64,000 bases of DNA from Azophilus sp965220835. Its GTDB lineage: Bacteria; Pseudomonadota; Gammaproteobacteria; Pseudomonadales; Azotimanducaceae. The translations under genes and the position numbers were made by a program. Numbering within the stretch: position 1 is the stretch's first letter; each line of letters opens with the position of its first letter. The notes beneath the pieces are model-generated. The model was not told where the DNA came from and made no database searches. It saw only the letters and a list, made by a program, of their open reading frames with translations. Location: assembly GCA_965220835.1 (NCBI GenBank), contig OZ244842.1:620001-684000 (forward strand). The letters run 5' to 3'. Shown piece after piece: positions 32,672-41,152 of the stretch.

Positions 32672-33630
32672 TGGCGCTGCTGGACGTGGCGGACTTGACC
32701 GTCACCTTCCGCACCGACCGCGGGCTGGTGCGGGCGGTGGACTCGGTGTCGCTTAGCGTCGAGGCCGGGGAGACCTTGGCGTTGGTCGGCGAAAGCGGCT
32801 CCGGCAAGAGCGTCACGGCGTTGTCGATCCTGGGCTTGATGGCCCCGGGGCGCATCGAACAGGGGCGCATCGCCTTCGCCGGCAAGGATTTGACCGCCTT
32901 GGACGAAGCGGCGCTGCGGGACATCCGCGGCGACCGCATCGCCATGATCTTCCAAGAGCCCATGGCGTCCCTCAACCCGGTGCTGACCATTGGCAAGCAG
33001 GTGGCGGAGCCGGTCTGGCTGCATCGGCGCGTGGCGTGGCGCGAGGCCTACGCCCAAGCCGCGGAACTGTTGCGCAAGGTGGCCATTCCCGATGCCAAAG
33101 CCCGTCTGCATGACTATCCCCACCAATTCTCCGGCGGCATGCGCCAGCGGGTGATGATTGCGATGGCCTTGGCCTGCCAGCCGCAACTGATCATCGCCGA
33201 CGAGCCGACCACCGCCTTGGACGTCACCGTGCAGGCCCAGATTCTGGCGCTGCTCAAGGGGCTGACGCGGGAGACCAACGCGGCGTTGCTGCTGATCACC
33301 CACGATCTTGGCGTGGTGGCGCGCTACGCGGACCGGGTGGCGGTGATGTACGCCGGGCGCATCGTCGAAAGCGGCCCCGCCGCAGCGCTTTACCGGACGC
33401 CGATGCACCCTTACACGGAGGGCCTCATGCGCTCCGTGCCACGCCTTGACGGCCTTGAGTCCGAGCGGCTGCCGGCCATCCCCGGCCAGCCGCCGAACCT
33501 GGCTGATCTGCGAAGTGCTTGCGCCTTTGCACCGCGCTGCCCGCATGTTCACGATGCCTGCCGAAGCGCCGCGCCGCCGCTCAAGGCCTTGGGTGATTCC
33601 CGTTCTGCAGCCTGTTACCGTCATGGCTGA
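32671..33630 (+). CDS. Peptide ABC transporter ATP-binding protein (DppD-like)
   Basis: 319 residues. ATG 32671 shares a base with the previous stop (TGATG), so the start is clear. Walker A GESGSGKS, Q-loop FQEPMASLNP, signature FSGGMRQR, Walker B LIIADEPTTALDV and switch His in THDLGVVA. The C-terminal oligopeptide-transporter domain has MHPYTEGLMRSVPRLD and a Cys-containing end (ACAFAPRCPHVHDAC), which in DppD/OppD relatives binds a 4Fe-4S cluster. Energises the permeases together with the next gene. Confidence 0.92.
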   Translation: MALLDVADLTVTFRTDRGLVRAVDSVSLSVEAGETLALVGESGSGKSVTALSILGLMAPGRIEQGRIAFAGKDLTALDEAALRDIRGDRIAMIFQEPMASLNPVLTIGKQVAEPVWLHRRVAWREAYAQAAELLRKVAIPDAKARLHDYPHQFSGGMRQRVMIAMALACQPQLIIADEPTTALDVTVQAQILALLKGLTRETNAALLLITHDLGVVARYADRVAVMYAGRIVESGPAAALYRTPMHPYTEGLMRSVPRLDGLESERLPAIPGQPPNLADLRSACAFAPRCPHVHDACRSAAPPLKALGDSRSAACYRHG

Positions 33631-34657
33631 GCCGGCTGCGGAACGCGTCGCTGCCCGCAGCGCGGCTTCGGAGCTGCTGCGGGTGGAGGACCTCTGCGTG
33701 CATTTCCCGGTGACGGAAGGCGTGGTCCGGCAGCGCCCTGTGGGTGCGGTGAAGGCGGTGGACGGGGTTTCCTTCAGTATGCGCCGAGGCGAGACCTTGG
33801 GCTTGGTGGGGGAGAGCGGTTGCGGCAAATCAACCACCGCCTTGGCGGTGCTGCGCATGCTCACGCCCACATCCGGGCGCATTTTCTTTGACGGCGAGGA
33901 CATCACGGCGCTGGCCGGCGAGCCGTTGCGGCGGCTGCGCCGACGAATGCAGATGGTCTATCAGGATCCATTTGGCTCGCTCAATCCCCGCATGCGGGTG
34001 CGGGACCTGGTGGGCGAGCCGCTCATCGTCCACGGCGCCAAGCGCCGCAGCCCCGGCTACCGCAACCGCGTCCGTGAACTGCTGGACTTGGTGGGCCTGC
34101 TCCCAGACATGGGCGACCGCTATCCGCACGAGTTCTCCGGCGGTCAGCGCCAGCGCATCGGCATCGCCCGCGCCCTGGCCCTGCAACCGGATCTGGTGAT
34201 ATGCGATGAGCCGGTGTCGGCCTTGGACGTCTCCATCCAAGCCCAGGTCATCAACCTGCTCATGGACCTGCAGCGAGAGCTCGGCCTGACCTACCTGTTC
34301 ATCGCCCACGACCTCTCCGTGGTGCGCCACATCAGTGACCGAGTGGGGGTGATGTACTTAGGGCGCTTGGTGGAAACGGCGCCGAAGGCCGCGCTGTTCG
34401 CCGAACCCCGCCATCCCTACACGCAAACGCTCTTGGGCGCCGTGCCGGTGCCGGACCCGGCCGTGGAGTCCTCGCGCGATCAGCCCTTGATCCTCGGCGA
34501 AGTGCCAAGCCCGCGCAACCCGCCGCAAGGCTGCGCCTTCCACCCCCGCTGCCCCAAGGCGGAAGGCCGCTGCCGGCAAGAGCGCCCGCAGGCTTCGTCC
34601 CTCGGCCAAGGGGTGCAGGTGGCTTGCCATTTAGCTGGTGCGCAGGGCGCGCGTTGA
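33623..34657 (+). CDS. Peptide ABC transporter ATP-binding protein (DppF/OppF-like)
   Basis: 344 residues from ATG 33623, overlapping the previous gene by eight bases. Walker A GESGCGKS, Q-loop YQDPFGSLNPRM, signature FSGGQRQR, Walker B LVICDEPVSALDV, and His in AHDLSVVRHISDRV. The C-terminal peptide-transporter extension has RHPYTQTLLGAVPVPDP and GCAFHPRCPKAEGRC. Completes the five-component importer; the operon ends here. Confidence 0.92.
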   Translation: MAEPAAERVAARSAASELLRVEDLCVHFPVTEGVVRQRPVGAVKAVDGVSFSMRRGETLGLVGESGCGKSTTALAVLRMLTPTSGRIFFDGEDITALAGEPLRRLRRRMQMVYQDPFGSLNPRMRVRDLVGEPLIVHGAKRRSPGYRNRVRELLDLVGLLPDMGDRYPHEFSGGQRQRIGIARALALQPDLVICDEPVSALDVSIQAQVINLLMDLQRELGLTYLFIAHDLSVVRHISDRVGVMYLGRLVETAPKAALFAEPRHPYTQTLLGAVPVPDPAVESSRDQPLILGEVPSPRNPPQGCAFHPRCPKAEGRCRQERPQASSLGQGVQVACHLAGAQGAR

Positions 34658-34811
34658 GGGAACCGAGTCTTCCCTTTTTGATGGCGCTGGTTGAGGCCCG
34701 TCGTGCAGATGCAAGATGTGGGTCGCAAGGCCGAGTCTATGGGCAAATCGCATGCTGCGCCTGTCTTTGTTTGAGGGCGAGGGCCGCTTGGGAGGGTGCC
34801 ACTTGGGCGGC

Positions 34812-35966
34812 TCAGCCCGCCAATGCCGCCAAGTTGGTGACGTCGATATTGGCGGTGAGCGGATAGGTGTCTTTGCCGGGATAGACAATGGTGATGCGAT
34901 CCAAGCCCAAGTCCTTGAGTGCCGAATGCATGGATCGCGTCGGCTTGGGTGCCGATGAATACTTGAACTCGAACGCCCGAAGACGGCTGCCCTGAACGAT
35001 CAGCAGATCGAGTTCCGCTTCCGTGTGCGTAGCCCAGAAGTGGCATTCGGCGGGTTCGGCTCCCAGAATGTGGATCACCTGCTCCAGCGCAAATCCCTCC
35101 CAGGAGGCGCCGATGCCGGGATGGCTGCGCAGGGATTCAAGGTCGGGCAGGTTCAGCAACGCATGCAGCAGCCCGGCGTCGCGGACATACATCTTGGGCG
35201 ATTTCACTTGGCGTTTGTGGACGTTGGCGTGCCAAGGCTGCAGCAGGCGCACCATGAAGGTGCCGCTCAGGATGTCGAGATGGCGCTTGATGGTGGGTTG
35301 GGAGACATCCATCGAACGCGCTAGTTCGGAGGCGTTCAGCAGGCTGCCGTGACGGTGCGCGAGCATCATCCAAAACCGGCGCATGGTTGCGGCGGCAAAG
35401 TTGATGCCGAGGGGCGGGAGGTCCCGTTCCAGCAAGGCGGTGATGTACGCCTTTCGCCAGATCATGCTGTCGGCGTTGGTTCTGGCCAGATAGGCGGGTG
35501 GGAAGCCGCCGCGCAGCCACAGGCGCTGCAGGCTCCCAGCTTCAAAGGCCGTGAACGGCGGCAGCTCCAGGAACACGATGCGCCCGGCCAAGGTTTCGGA
35601 CGATTGCCGGATCAGTTCGCGGGATGCGCTGCCGAGGATCAGATACTGTTGCCGACGTGGCCTGCGGTCCACCAGCACCCGCAAAAGTGGGAAGAGCTCG
35701 GGCACCCGCTGCACTTCGTCGATGACAATGAGGCCTTCCAAGGGCTCAAGCGCGAGCTTGGGATCGGTGAGGCGGTTGAGATGCTCAGGGTCTTCGAGGT
35801 CGAAATAGTGGACCGGGACACGGCCCCCTTTCGCACGTGATTGCAGCGAGGCGATGTATTCCCGTGCCAAGGTGGTTTTGCCGCATTGGCGGGGCCCGAG
35901 GATGCCCACCATTGGGTGGGTTCGGAAGTAGGTGCCAATTTGGCCAAGAAACGCTTTGCGTTCCAC
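34812..35966 (-). CDS. AAA-type ATPase with DUF4143-like C-terminus
   Basis: 384 residues with a GTG start at 35966, preceded by GGGG at ribosome-binding distance within the upstream repeat. Walker A GPRQCGKTT, Walker B LIVIDEVQ, sensor segment LILGSASRELIR. The C-terminal part contains a winged-helix-like segment (NASELARSMDVSQPTIKRHLDIL) and a nuclease-like strand set (GFALEQVIHIL, EAELDLLIVQGSRLRAFEFKYS) typical of DUF4143. These ATPases are abundant and of uncertain role. The upstream region carries a striking palindrome (35970-36030), suggesting self-regulation through the winged-helix part. Confidence 0.85.
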   Translation of the reverse strand: MERKAFLGQIGTYFRTHPMVGILGPRQCGKTTLAREYIASLQSRAKGGRVPVHYFDLEDPEHLNRLTDPKLALEPLEGLIVIDEVQRVPELFPLLRVLVDRRPRRQQYLILGSASRELIRQSSETLAGRIVFLELPPFTAFEAGSLQRLWLRGGFPPAYLARTNADSMIWRKAYITALLERDLPPLGINFAAATMRRFWMMLAHRHGSLLNASELARSMDVSQPTIKRHLDILSGTFMVRLLQPWHANVHKRQVKSPKMYVRDAGLLHALLNLPDLESLRSHPGIGASWEGFALEQVIHILGAEPAECHFWATHTEAELDLLIVQGSRLRAFEFKYSSAPKPTRSMHSALKDLGLDRITIVYPGKDTYPLTANIDVTNLAALAG

Positions 35967-35969
35967 TTT

Positions 35970-36030
35970 TACCCCGAAAATTCAATTACCCTGAAAATTC
36001 AAAGTCTCACTTTGAATTTTCAGGGTAATT
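35970..36030. promoter_or_regulatory. Three-copy operator-like repeat with a 22-bp perfect palindrome
   Basis: AATTACCCTGAAAATTCAAA... (35984-36005) is the exact reverse complement of 36009-36030 across a 3-base loop (CTC). A third, nearly matching half (TACCCCGAAAATTCAA) lies in direct orientation at about 35970-35985 and includes the GGGG ribosome-binding site of the ATPase gene. AT-rich against a GC-rich background, and 3-60 bases upstream of the GTG start. Likely an operator or RNA hairpin controlling that gene; it could also terminate the upstream LLM transcript. Confidence 0.7.
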
Positions 36031-36062
36031 CTAACGTTCGTCAAGCCGAACGTGCTTGCCTC

Positions 36063-37097
36063 TCACCTCACCAATTCGGGCAGGATGGTTTCGTTGAACA
36101 GGGCGTCTTGCGCATCGAAATGCAGCATCTCCACGCCCAGCGCCCGGTAGGCTTCCAGCCGTTGGTACACCGTGTCGGGGCTGCCGATGAGCCGTGCGGC
36201 GTAGCCTTCGTTGGTGTCGAGCAGGCTGAGGTCCTCATCGGAGGCCCACATGCCTTCTGCGCCACCGGTGGTCATGCGGCGGCGGCTGGCCAGGCTGCGG
36301 TCGATCTTCCCGATGCGCGCTTGGATCTCATCCCAGGCTTCCGCATCGGTGCGGCGCACCAGTGGGGCGGCGTAGAGGGCAAACCGAACTTGGCGCCCCG
36401 TGGTCTGGCAGGCCTTGCGCACGCGTTCGATGATGCCGCCGATTCGTTCCAGCGTGCCGCCGTTCAGGAACATCCAGTCGGACCGTGCGGCGGCCAAGGC
36501 GATGGCGTCGTCGGACTGCCCGCCCTGGAAGACGGTCAGCGGCGTCGAGGGGCGGGGCTCCAGCTCCAGGTCGCGGATTTGGTAGAAGCGGCCTTGGTAG
36601 GAGAATTGGGGCTTGCCCCAAGCGCCGCGCAGCACGTCGATGAACTCGGCGGAGCGGGCATAGCGCTCTTGGTGCTCAAAGAAGTCGATGCCGTACATGT
36701 CGAATTCGCGCTGGTTCCAACCGCTTGTGACGTTGATGTCCCAACGGCCACCGCTCACCCAGTCCAGGGTCGCGCCCCACTTGGCAATCGCTGCCGGCTG
36801 GAAGAAGCCGGGGTGGATGGCCGTGACCAGCCGAATGCGTTCCGTGTGGGCGGCGAACAGCGCCGTCATGGCGAGGCAGTCCAGGGACGAGCCCTCAATC
36901 TCCAGCCCGCTGCCCCACCAGCGTTGGGCGATGAGCAGATGCGACACGCCGAGCGCCTCGATGCGCGCCAGTGCGGGCAGCACGGCGGTTTCAAGGGCGC
37001 GCCCATCCGGAAACGCTCGGCGCCGGTTCGCAGTAGCCACTTGGGAGCCGGCGAACACCGTCGGCGCCCAAGTGCAGGTCAGCATCTGGCCCGGCAT
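36063..37097 (-). CDS. LLM-class flavin-dependent monooxygenase (SsuD-like)
   Basis: 344 residues from ATG 37097. Luciferase-like (beta/alpha)8 barrel: TAIHPGFFQPAAIAKWGATLDWVSGGRWDINVTSGWNQREFDMYG is the SsuD-type FMNH2-binding region. It is followed by ERYARSAEFIDVLRGAW and TPLTVFQGGQSDDAIALAA. Length fits alkanesulfonate/dimethylsulfone-type monooxygenases, which use FMNH2 from a partner reductase; none is next to it. Substrate unknown. It lies upstream of the ATPase gene on the same strand. Confidence 0.88.
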   Translation of the reverse strand: MPGQMLTCTWAPTVFAGSQVATANRRRAFPDGRALETAVLPALARIEALGVSHLLIAQRWWGSGLEIEGSSLDCLAMTALFAAHTERIRLVTAIHPGFFQPAAIAKWGATLDWVSGGRWDINVTSGWNQREFDMYGIDFFEHQERYARSAEFIDVLRGAWGKPQFSYQGRFYQIRDLELEPRPSTPLTVFQGGQSDDAIALAAARSDWMFLNGGTLERIGGIIERVRKACQTTGRQVRFALYAAPLVRRTDAEAWDEIQARIGKIDRSLASRRRMTTGGAEGMWASDEDLSLLDTNEGYAARLIGSPDTVYQRLEAYRALGVEMLHFDAQDALFNETILPELVR

Positions 37098-37565
37098 GGG
37101 CGCCCCTTGGGTGAATTGCGCCTGGAAGGCAAGGGTTCAATCACCCCAAGTCCCTGAATCTCAGTTCCGATCACGGATTTTCGAGCCTGCTGGCAAGCCC
37201 GTCAAACGTCCGGGGGATAAGGAGCGGTGGTTGCAGAGCTTATGATGCCGACAATCGGTGCGGCCCGGCGCGCCGGGCGCTGACGCGCAACAAACATCAG
37301 CTCACTAGGAGAGAAGCAGTGTGCGGTGCCTGCGTCCGGTTCGCCGAATGGCGCTGTTAGGGCTCGTGCTTGCGCCCATCGTCGCGGTAAGCGCGTCCGC
37401 CTGGTGCGCCATTCGGCGAACCGGACGCAGGCACCGCACACTGCTTCTCGGAGCCGGACCTGAGAGGCAATTCTGCGCTTGAGATGAGTGCCTTACGGTC
37501 AAATGGGTGAAGATTTGTGTCATGCGAGTAGAATGCCGCCAACGCAATTCGGGAGGCGATCGTTG
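37098..37565. other. Intergenic region between divergent genes
   Basis: 468 bases with no gene. It holds a 16-base GC palindrome GCCCGGCG-CGCCGGGC (about 37264-37279) and the large 44-bp inverted repeat described separately. The promoter for the binding-protein gene at 37566 should lie in 37450-37560. Confidence 0.6.
37311..37449. repeat. Perfect 44-bp inverted repeat with 51-base loop
   Basis: 37311-37354 (begins GAGAAGCAGTGTGCGG, ends GCCGAATGGCGC) is the exact reverse complement of 37406-37449. The loop is 37355-37405. The symmetry stops sharply at both ends (37310/37450 and 37355/37405 do not pair). No T-tract follows, so it is not an ordinary terminator. It could be a miniature mobile element, a site for a recombinase, or a structured RNA. 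Confidence 0.9.
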
Positions 37566-38759
37566 ATGAAGTTGCTTAAAGGGCTGCTGCTGGCTTGGCC
37601 GCTGGCGTTGATGGGCTGCACGGGTGGTGATGATGGGGCTGGCTCAGGTTCGGAGGAGTCCGCAGTGCGGGGCGTCACGGATGCCGAGATCGTCTTGGGC
37701 AGCTACACCGATCTGTCCGGCCCCACGGCCATTTGGGGGGTGGGCGCCATCAACGGTGCGCGCATGCGCTTTGACCAAGCTAACACCGAAGGGGGCGTGC
37801 ATGGGCGGCTGATCCGCTTTGTGGTGGAAGACACCACCTACCAACTGCCGAAGGCCATTCAGGCGGCCAACAAGCTCATCAATCGGGATGAAATCCTCGC
37901 CATGCTGATGGCGGTGGGCACGCCGATGAACAACGCCATCATGCCGCAGCAGTTCGAGGCGGGCGTGCCGAACCTCTTCCCCATCAGCGGTGGCCGGCAG
38001 ATGCTGGAGCCGTTTCACCCGATGAAGTTCACCCAGCGCGGCATCTACTATGACGAGGTGCGCGCTGCCGTGCGCCACTTCGTCGAAAACGAAGGCAAGC
38101 AACGGGTTTGCATCATCCACCACGATTCAGACTACGGCCAGGAGATCGTGGATGCCGTTGAAGACCAGCTGGCGGCCATGGGCCTGGCGGTGGCCGCCCG
38201 CACCGCCCACAAGCCGACGGAGAGCGAGTTCACCGCCGCCGTGCTGCGGCTGCGGGAGGCCGAATGCGACATGGTGGCCATGGCCACGGTGCACCGGGAC
38301 ACCATTCTCGTGCTCGACACCGCCCGCAAGATGGGCTGGGAGGATGTCGCTTGGGTGGGCAACAACGCCGCCTATGGCCAAGTCATTGCGGACCACGAAA
38401 GCGGCGAGGGCTACTATGCCTTCACGCACATGGCGAAGATCTATCCGGATGACGACAAGCCGCCCGCCGTGCAGGCTTGGTGGGACCAGTACATCGCGCT
38501 TTACGGCAACGAGCCTGGCATAGCAGCCATGGAAGGCTACCGCGCCGCGGACCTGACGTTGCTGGCCTTGGAAAACGCCGGTCGGGACCTGACGGTCGAA
38601 GGGCTGCTCAAAGGCGTGGAGGCCATCACCGACTACACGGACATCTTCGGCTACCGGGTGTCCTTCTCACCCCAAGAGCACGGCGGCGTGCGGGAAAGCG
38701 TGCTGTCACAGGTTCAAAACGGCCGGTACGTGGTATTGGCGGAGGCAGTGAGTTACTGA
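37566..38759 (+). CDS. ABC-type periplasmic binding lipoprotein (LivK/branched-chain family)
   Basis: 397 residues from ATG 37566, chosen for its lipoprotein signal (LLLAWPLALMGC, Cys18). Type I periplasmic-binding fold: VLGSYTDLSGPTAIWGVGAINGARMRFDQANTEGGVHGR, then DYGQEIVDAVEDQL in the second lobe. Family ligands are branched-chain amino acids, amides, urea or aromatic acids. No permease or ATPase genes are next to it, so it is an orphan binding protein or sensor. Followed 111 bases later by the aldo/keto reductase on the same strand. Confidence 0.85.
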   Translation: MKLLKGLLLAWPLALMGCTGGDDGAGSGSEESAVRGVTDAEIVLGSYTDLSGPTAIWGVGAINGARMRFDQANTEGGVHGRLIRFVVEDTTYQLPKAIQAANKLINRDEILAMLMAVGTPMNNAIMPQQFEAGVPNLFPISGGRQMLEPFHPMKFTQRGIYYDEVRAAVRHFVENEGKQRVCIIHHDSDYGQEIVDAVEDQLAAMGLAVAARTAHKPTESEFTAAVLRLREAECDMVAMATVHRDTILVLDTARKMGWEDVAWVGNNAAYGQVIADHESGEGYYAFTHMAKIYPDDDKPPAVQAWWDQYIALYGNEPGIAAMEGYRAADLTLLALENAGRDLTVEGLLKGVEAITDYTDIFGYRVSFSPQEHGGVRESVLSQVQNGRYVVLAEAVSY

Positions 38760-38870
38760 ATTGGCGTTCAGTCGCTGCTCTGCCGGTTCGGTTACACTCT
38801 GTGCCTATCCGCTGGCGATTGCGGTGGTTGATCGTCGGGCGGCCAACGGTTTGCAATGGGAGGCAGTGTC

Positions 38871-39923
38871 ATGAAGCAGTTGAACAAGAGCCGTCGGACC
38901 TTTCTGCAGCACTTGGCGATGGCCGGCATCGCCAGCCAGACGCTGCTGCGCACCGGCAGCGTCAAGGCCGCTGCGGCGGAAGCGCAAGGTCGGGTGGAGG
39001 GTGGCCTGGGTTGGCCGGACATGGCTTATCAGACCTTGGGTCGCACCGGGTTTGAAGGCAGCCGGCTGGTGTTCGGCTGTGGCGCGTCGCTCTCCCGCCG
39101 GCCCAGGGATCAGTTGCTGGGCGCGGCCTTGGAAGCGGGCGTCAACATCTTTGATGTGGGCACGGGGCGCTACTACGGCGATGCGGAGCGCAACATGGCC
39201 AATTTCCTTGCCGGAGCAAGGGATGACGTGTTCCTGATTTCCAAGTCCATCGTCTACCTCGACGAGGAGGTCGGCCCCGGCGACTCAATCACCCCGGCTA
39301 TCGCCAAGCAGGGCGCCAAGGCGTGGTTGGAGGTTCTCGAAGAGAGCCTGCGGGACCTCAAAGTGGACATGATCGACGCCTACTACCAGATGGCGGCCAA
39401 CAACACGGACTTGATCGGCAGCGAAGAGATGCGCATGGCCTTTGAGCAGGCTCGTGATGCCGGCAAGGTCCGCTTTTGGGGCCTCTCCACCCATCAGAAC
39501 GCCCAGGCGGTGCTGGAGAAGGCCATTGAGACCGGTTGGTACGACTTGGCCATGATCGCCGTAACGCCAGCCGGCTGGTACGACTGGGACGGCAAGAGCA
39601 TCCTGCCCGGCTCGCCGCCGATGACGGGGCTGGCGCCGCTGCTGGCGCGGGCCCGGGAGGCCGGCATTGGGCTGATCGGCATGAAAGCGGCGCGTCATTT
39701 GGCCGGGCGCAACTTCCTGGGCTGGGGGGATGAGGATGCCTTTGACGGCCACTACGATGAGCGGTTTCTGGCGTCCAAGCTGACCGCCTTCCAACGCAGC
39801 TACGCCTATGTGCTGGAGCACGGCGTCGACGCGGTGAACGCGGACATTCAGAATTTCCTGCATCTGCAGGAGAACTTCACCGCCGCCGCCACCTCACGCC
39901 AGTATTTCGCCAACGTCGCCTAA
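38871..39923 (+). CDS. Tat-exported aldo/keto reductase
   Basis: 350 residues from ATG 38871, which has GGGAGG (38858-38863) seven bases upstream; an in-frame ATG at 38856 overlaps that site and is less likely. Twin-arginine signal SRRTFLQHLAMAG at residues 7-19. The aldo/keto reductase TIM barrel follows: YQTLGRTGFEGSRLVFGCG, DVGTGRYYGDAE (active-site Asp/Tyr region), FLISKSI (Lys), KVDMIDAYYQM. The usual LxLxxxH catalytic His segment reads IDAYYQM, so His is replaced. LarC starts three bases after its stop. Confidence 0.82.
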   Translation: MKQLNKSRRTFLQHLAMAGIASQTLLRTGSVKAAAAEAQGRVEGGLGWPDMAYQTLGRTGFEGSRLVFGCGASLSRRPRDQLLGAALEAGVNIFDVGTGRYYGDAERNMANFLAGARDDVFLISKSIVYLDEEVGPGDSITPAIAKQGAKAWLEVLEESLRDLKVDMIDAYYQMAANNTDLIGSEEMRMAFEQARDAGKVRFWGLSTHQNAQAVLEKAIETGWYDLAMIAVTPAGWYDWDGKSILPGSPPMTGLAPLLARAREAGIGLIGMKAARHLAGRNFLGWGDEDAFDGHYDERFLASKLTAFQRSYAYVLEHGVDAVNADIQNFLHLQENFTAAATSRQYFANVA

Positions 39924-39926
39924 CGA

Positions 39927-41126
39927 TTGCGCGCGCTCCACTACCAATGCAGCGCCGGCATCGCCGGCGACATGCACCTTGCCGCGATGGTGGACCTCGG
40001 CGTGCCGGAAGCGGAGCTGCGCGAGGGCTTGGGCCGCTTGCCCTGCGCCGCCGAGTTTTCCATCGACTTTCGGCGCGCCAGCAAATTCGGCATTTCCGGC
40101 ACCCAAGCCCACGTTGAGGACCTCGGCCAATCAGGCGGCCATCGGCACCGGCATTACAGCGACATCGTCAAGCTGGTCAAGGCCGCGCAGCTGACGCCTG
40201 GCGTTGAGGCCAGGGCGCTGGCCATTTTTGAGTGCATTGCGGTGGCGGAAGCCAAGATTCACGACATCCCCGTGGAGCGCGTGCACTTCCACGAAGTGGG
40301 GGCCGTGGACTCCATCGTGGACATCGTCGGCGCGGCCATTTGCCTGGAGGCCCTTGGTGTGGAGCGGGTGTATTGCGACCCCGTGGAGGTGGGCAGCGGC
40401 TTCGTCGATTGCGCCCACGGCCGGCTGCCCGTGCCGGCGCCCGCCACCCAGGAAATCCTTGCGGGCGTGCCCTGTTCCTACGGCGGCGTGCGGGGGGAGG
40501 CCACCACTCCCACCGGCGCTGCCATCTTGAAGGCATCGGTGGATGAATTTGCACCGCCGGCCCGTTTTGCGCCAACTTCCGTGGGCTACGGCGTGGGCCA
40601 GCGGGACTTCGACATTCCCAACGTGCTGCGCATTGTGGTTGGCGAGTGCAGTGCAGGCGTGCAAGCGGCGACGAACGCGGCGCACTGCAAAATAGAAGCC
40701 AACATCGATGACATGAGCCCGGAGGCCTACGAGCCCTTGATGGACCACCTGTTGGCCATCGGCGCCAGTGATGTCTATGTCACGCCCATCGTCATGAAGA
40801 AATCCCGCCCGGCGATCAGCCTGGCGGTGCTCTGCGCAGCGGAGCGGGTCGATGCGCTGGCCGAGGCCGTGCTCAACCGGTCCACCACCATCGGGCTGCG
40901 GGTGTTGCCCTTCGAGAAGCGCGTGCTCCCTAGGCAGGTCCAGACCGTGGAAACTCGCTTGGGCACGGTACGCGTGAAGGTGGTGACCCAGCCCGACGGC
41001 CAGCGTCGTTGGAAATCGGAGTTCGACGACGTGCGGCGCTTGGCCAACGCCGCAGATCTGGACTATCTGCAAGCCAAGGCGGCGGTGGATGCGGACGTCG
41101 CCCAAGCCCTTTCCGAACGCGGCTGA
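39927..41126 (+). CDS. larC: LarC-like nickel insertion protein (nickel-pincer cofactor)
   Basis: 399 residues with a TTG start at 39927, three bases after the aldo/keto reductase stop; the N-terminus MRALHYQCSAGIAGDMHLAAMVDLG matches the family opening. Further LarC features: HFHEVGAVDSIVDIVGAAICLEALG, YCDPVEVGSGFVDCAHGRLPVPAPAT, EATTPTGAAIL and IEANIDDMSPE. A His-rich patch (HRHRHY, near residue 72) may bind nickel. The two LarC parts that are frameshift-fused in Lactobacillus are one continuous frame here. In the pathway it inserts nickel into the LarB/LarE product; larB, larE and larA are not in this window. Confidence 0.85.
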   Translation: MRALHYQCSAGIAGDMHLAAMVDLGVPEAELREGLGRLPCAAEFSIDFRRASKFGISGTQAHVEDLGQSGGHRHRHYSDIVKLVKAAQLTPGVEARALAIFECIAVAEAKIHDIPVERVHFHEVGAVDSIVDIVGAAICLEALGVERVYCDPVEVGSGFVDCAHGRLPVPAPATQEILAGVPCSYGGVRGEATTPTGAAILKASVDEFAPPARFAPTSVGYGVGQRDFDIPNVLRIVVGECSAGVQAATNAAHCKIEANIDDMSPEAYEPLMDHLLAIGASDVYVTPIVMKKSRPAISLAVLCAAERVDALAEAVLNRSTTIGLRVLPFEKRVLPRQVQTVETRLGTVRVKVVTQPDGQRRWKSEFDDVRRLANAADLDYLQAKAAVDADVAQALSERG

Positions 41127-41152
41127 CCCAAACCCTGGAGTCGCTTGTCCAA

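Noticed and set aside
37311..37449. 44-bp inverted repeat as a rho-independent terminator
   Set aside because: Arms far too long, loop of 51 bases, no T-tract, and divergent genes on either side.
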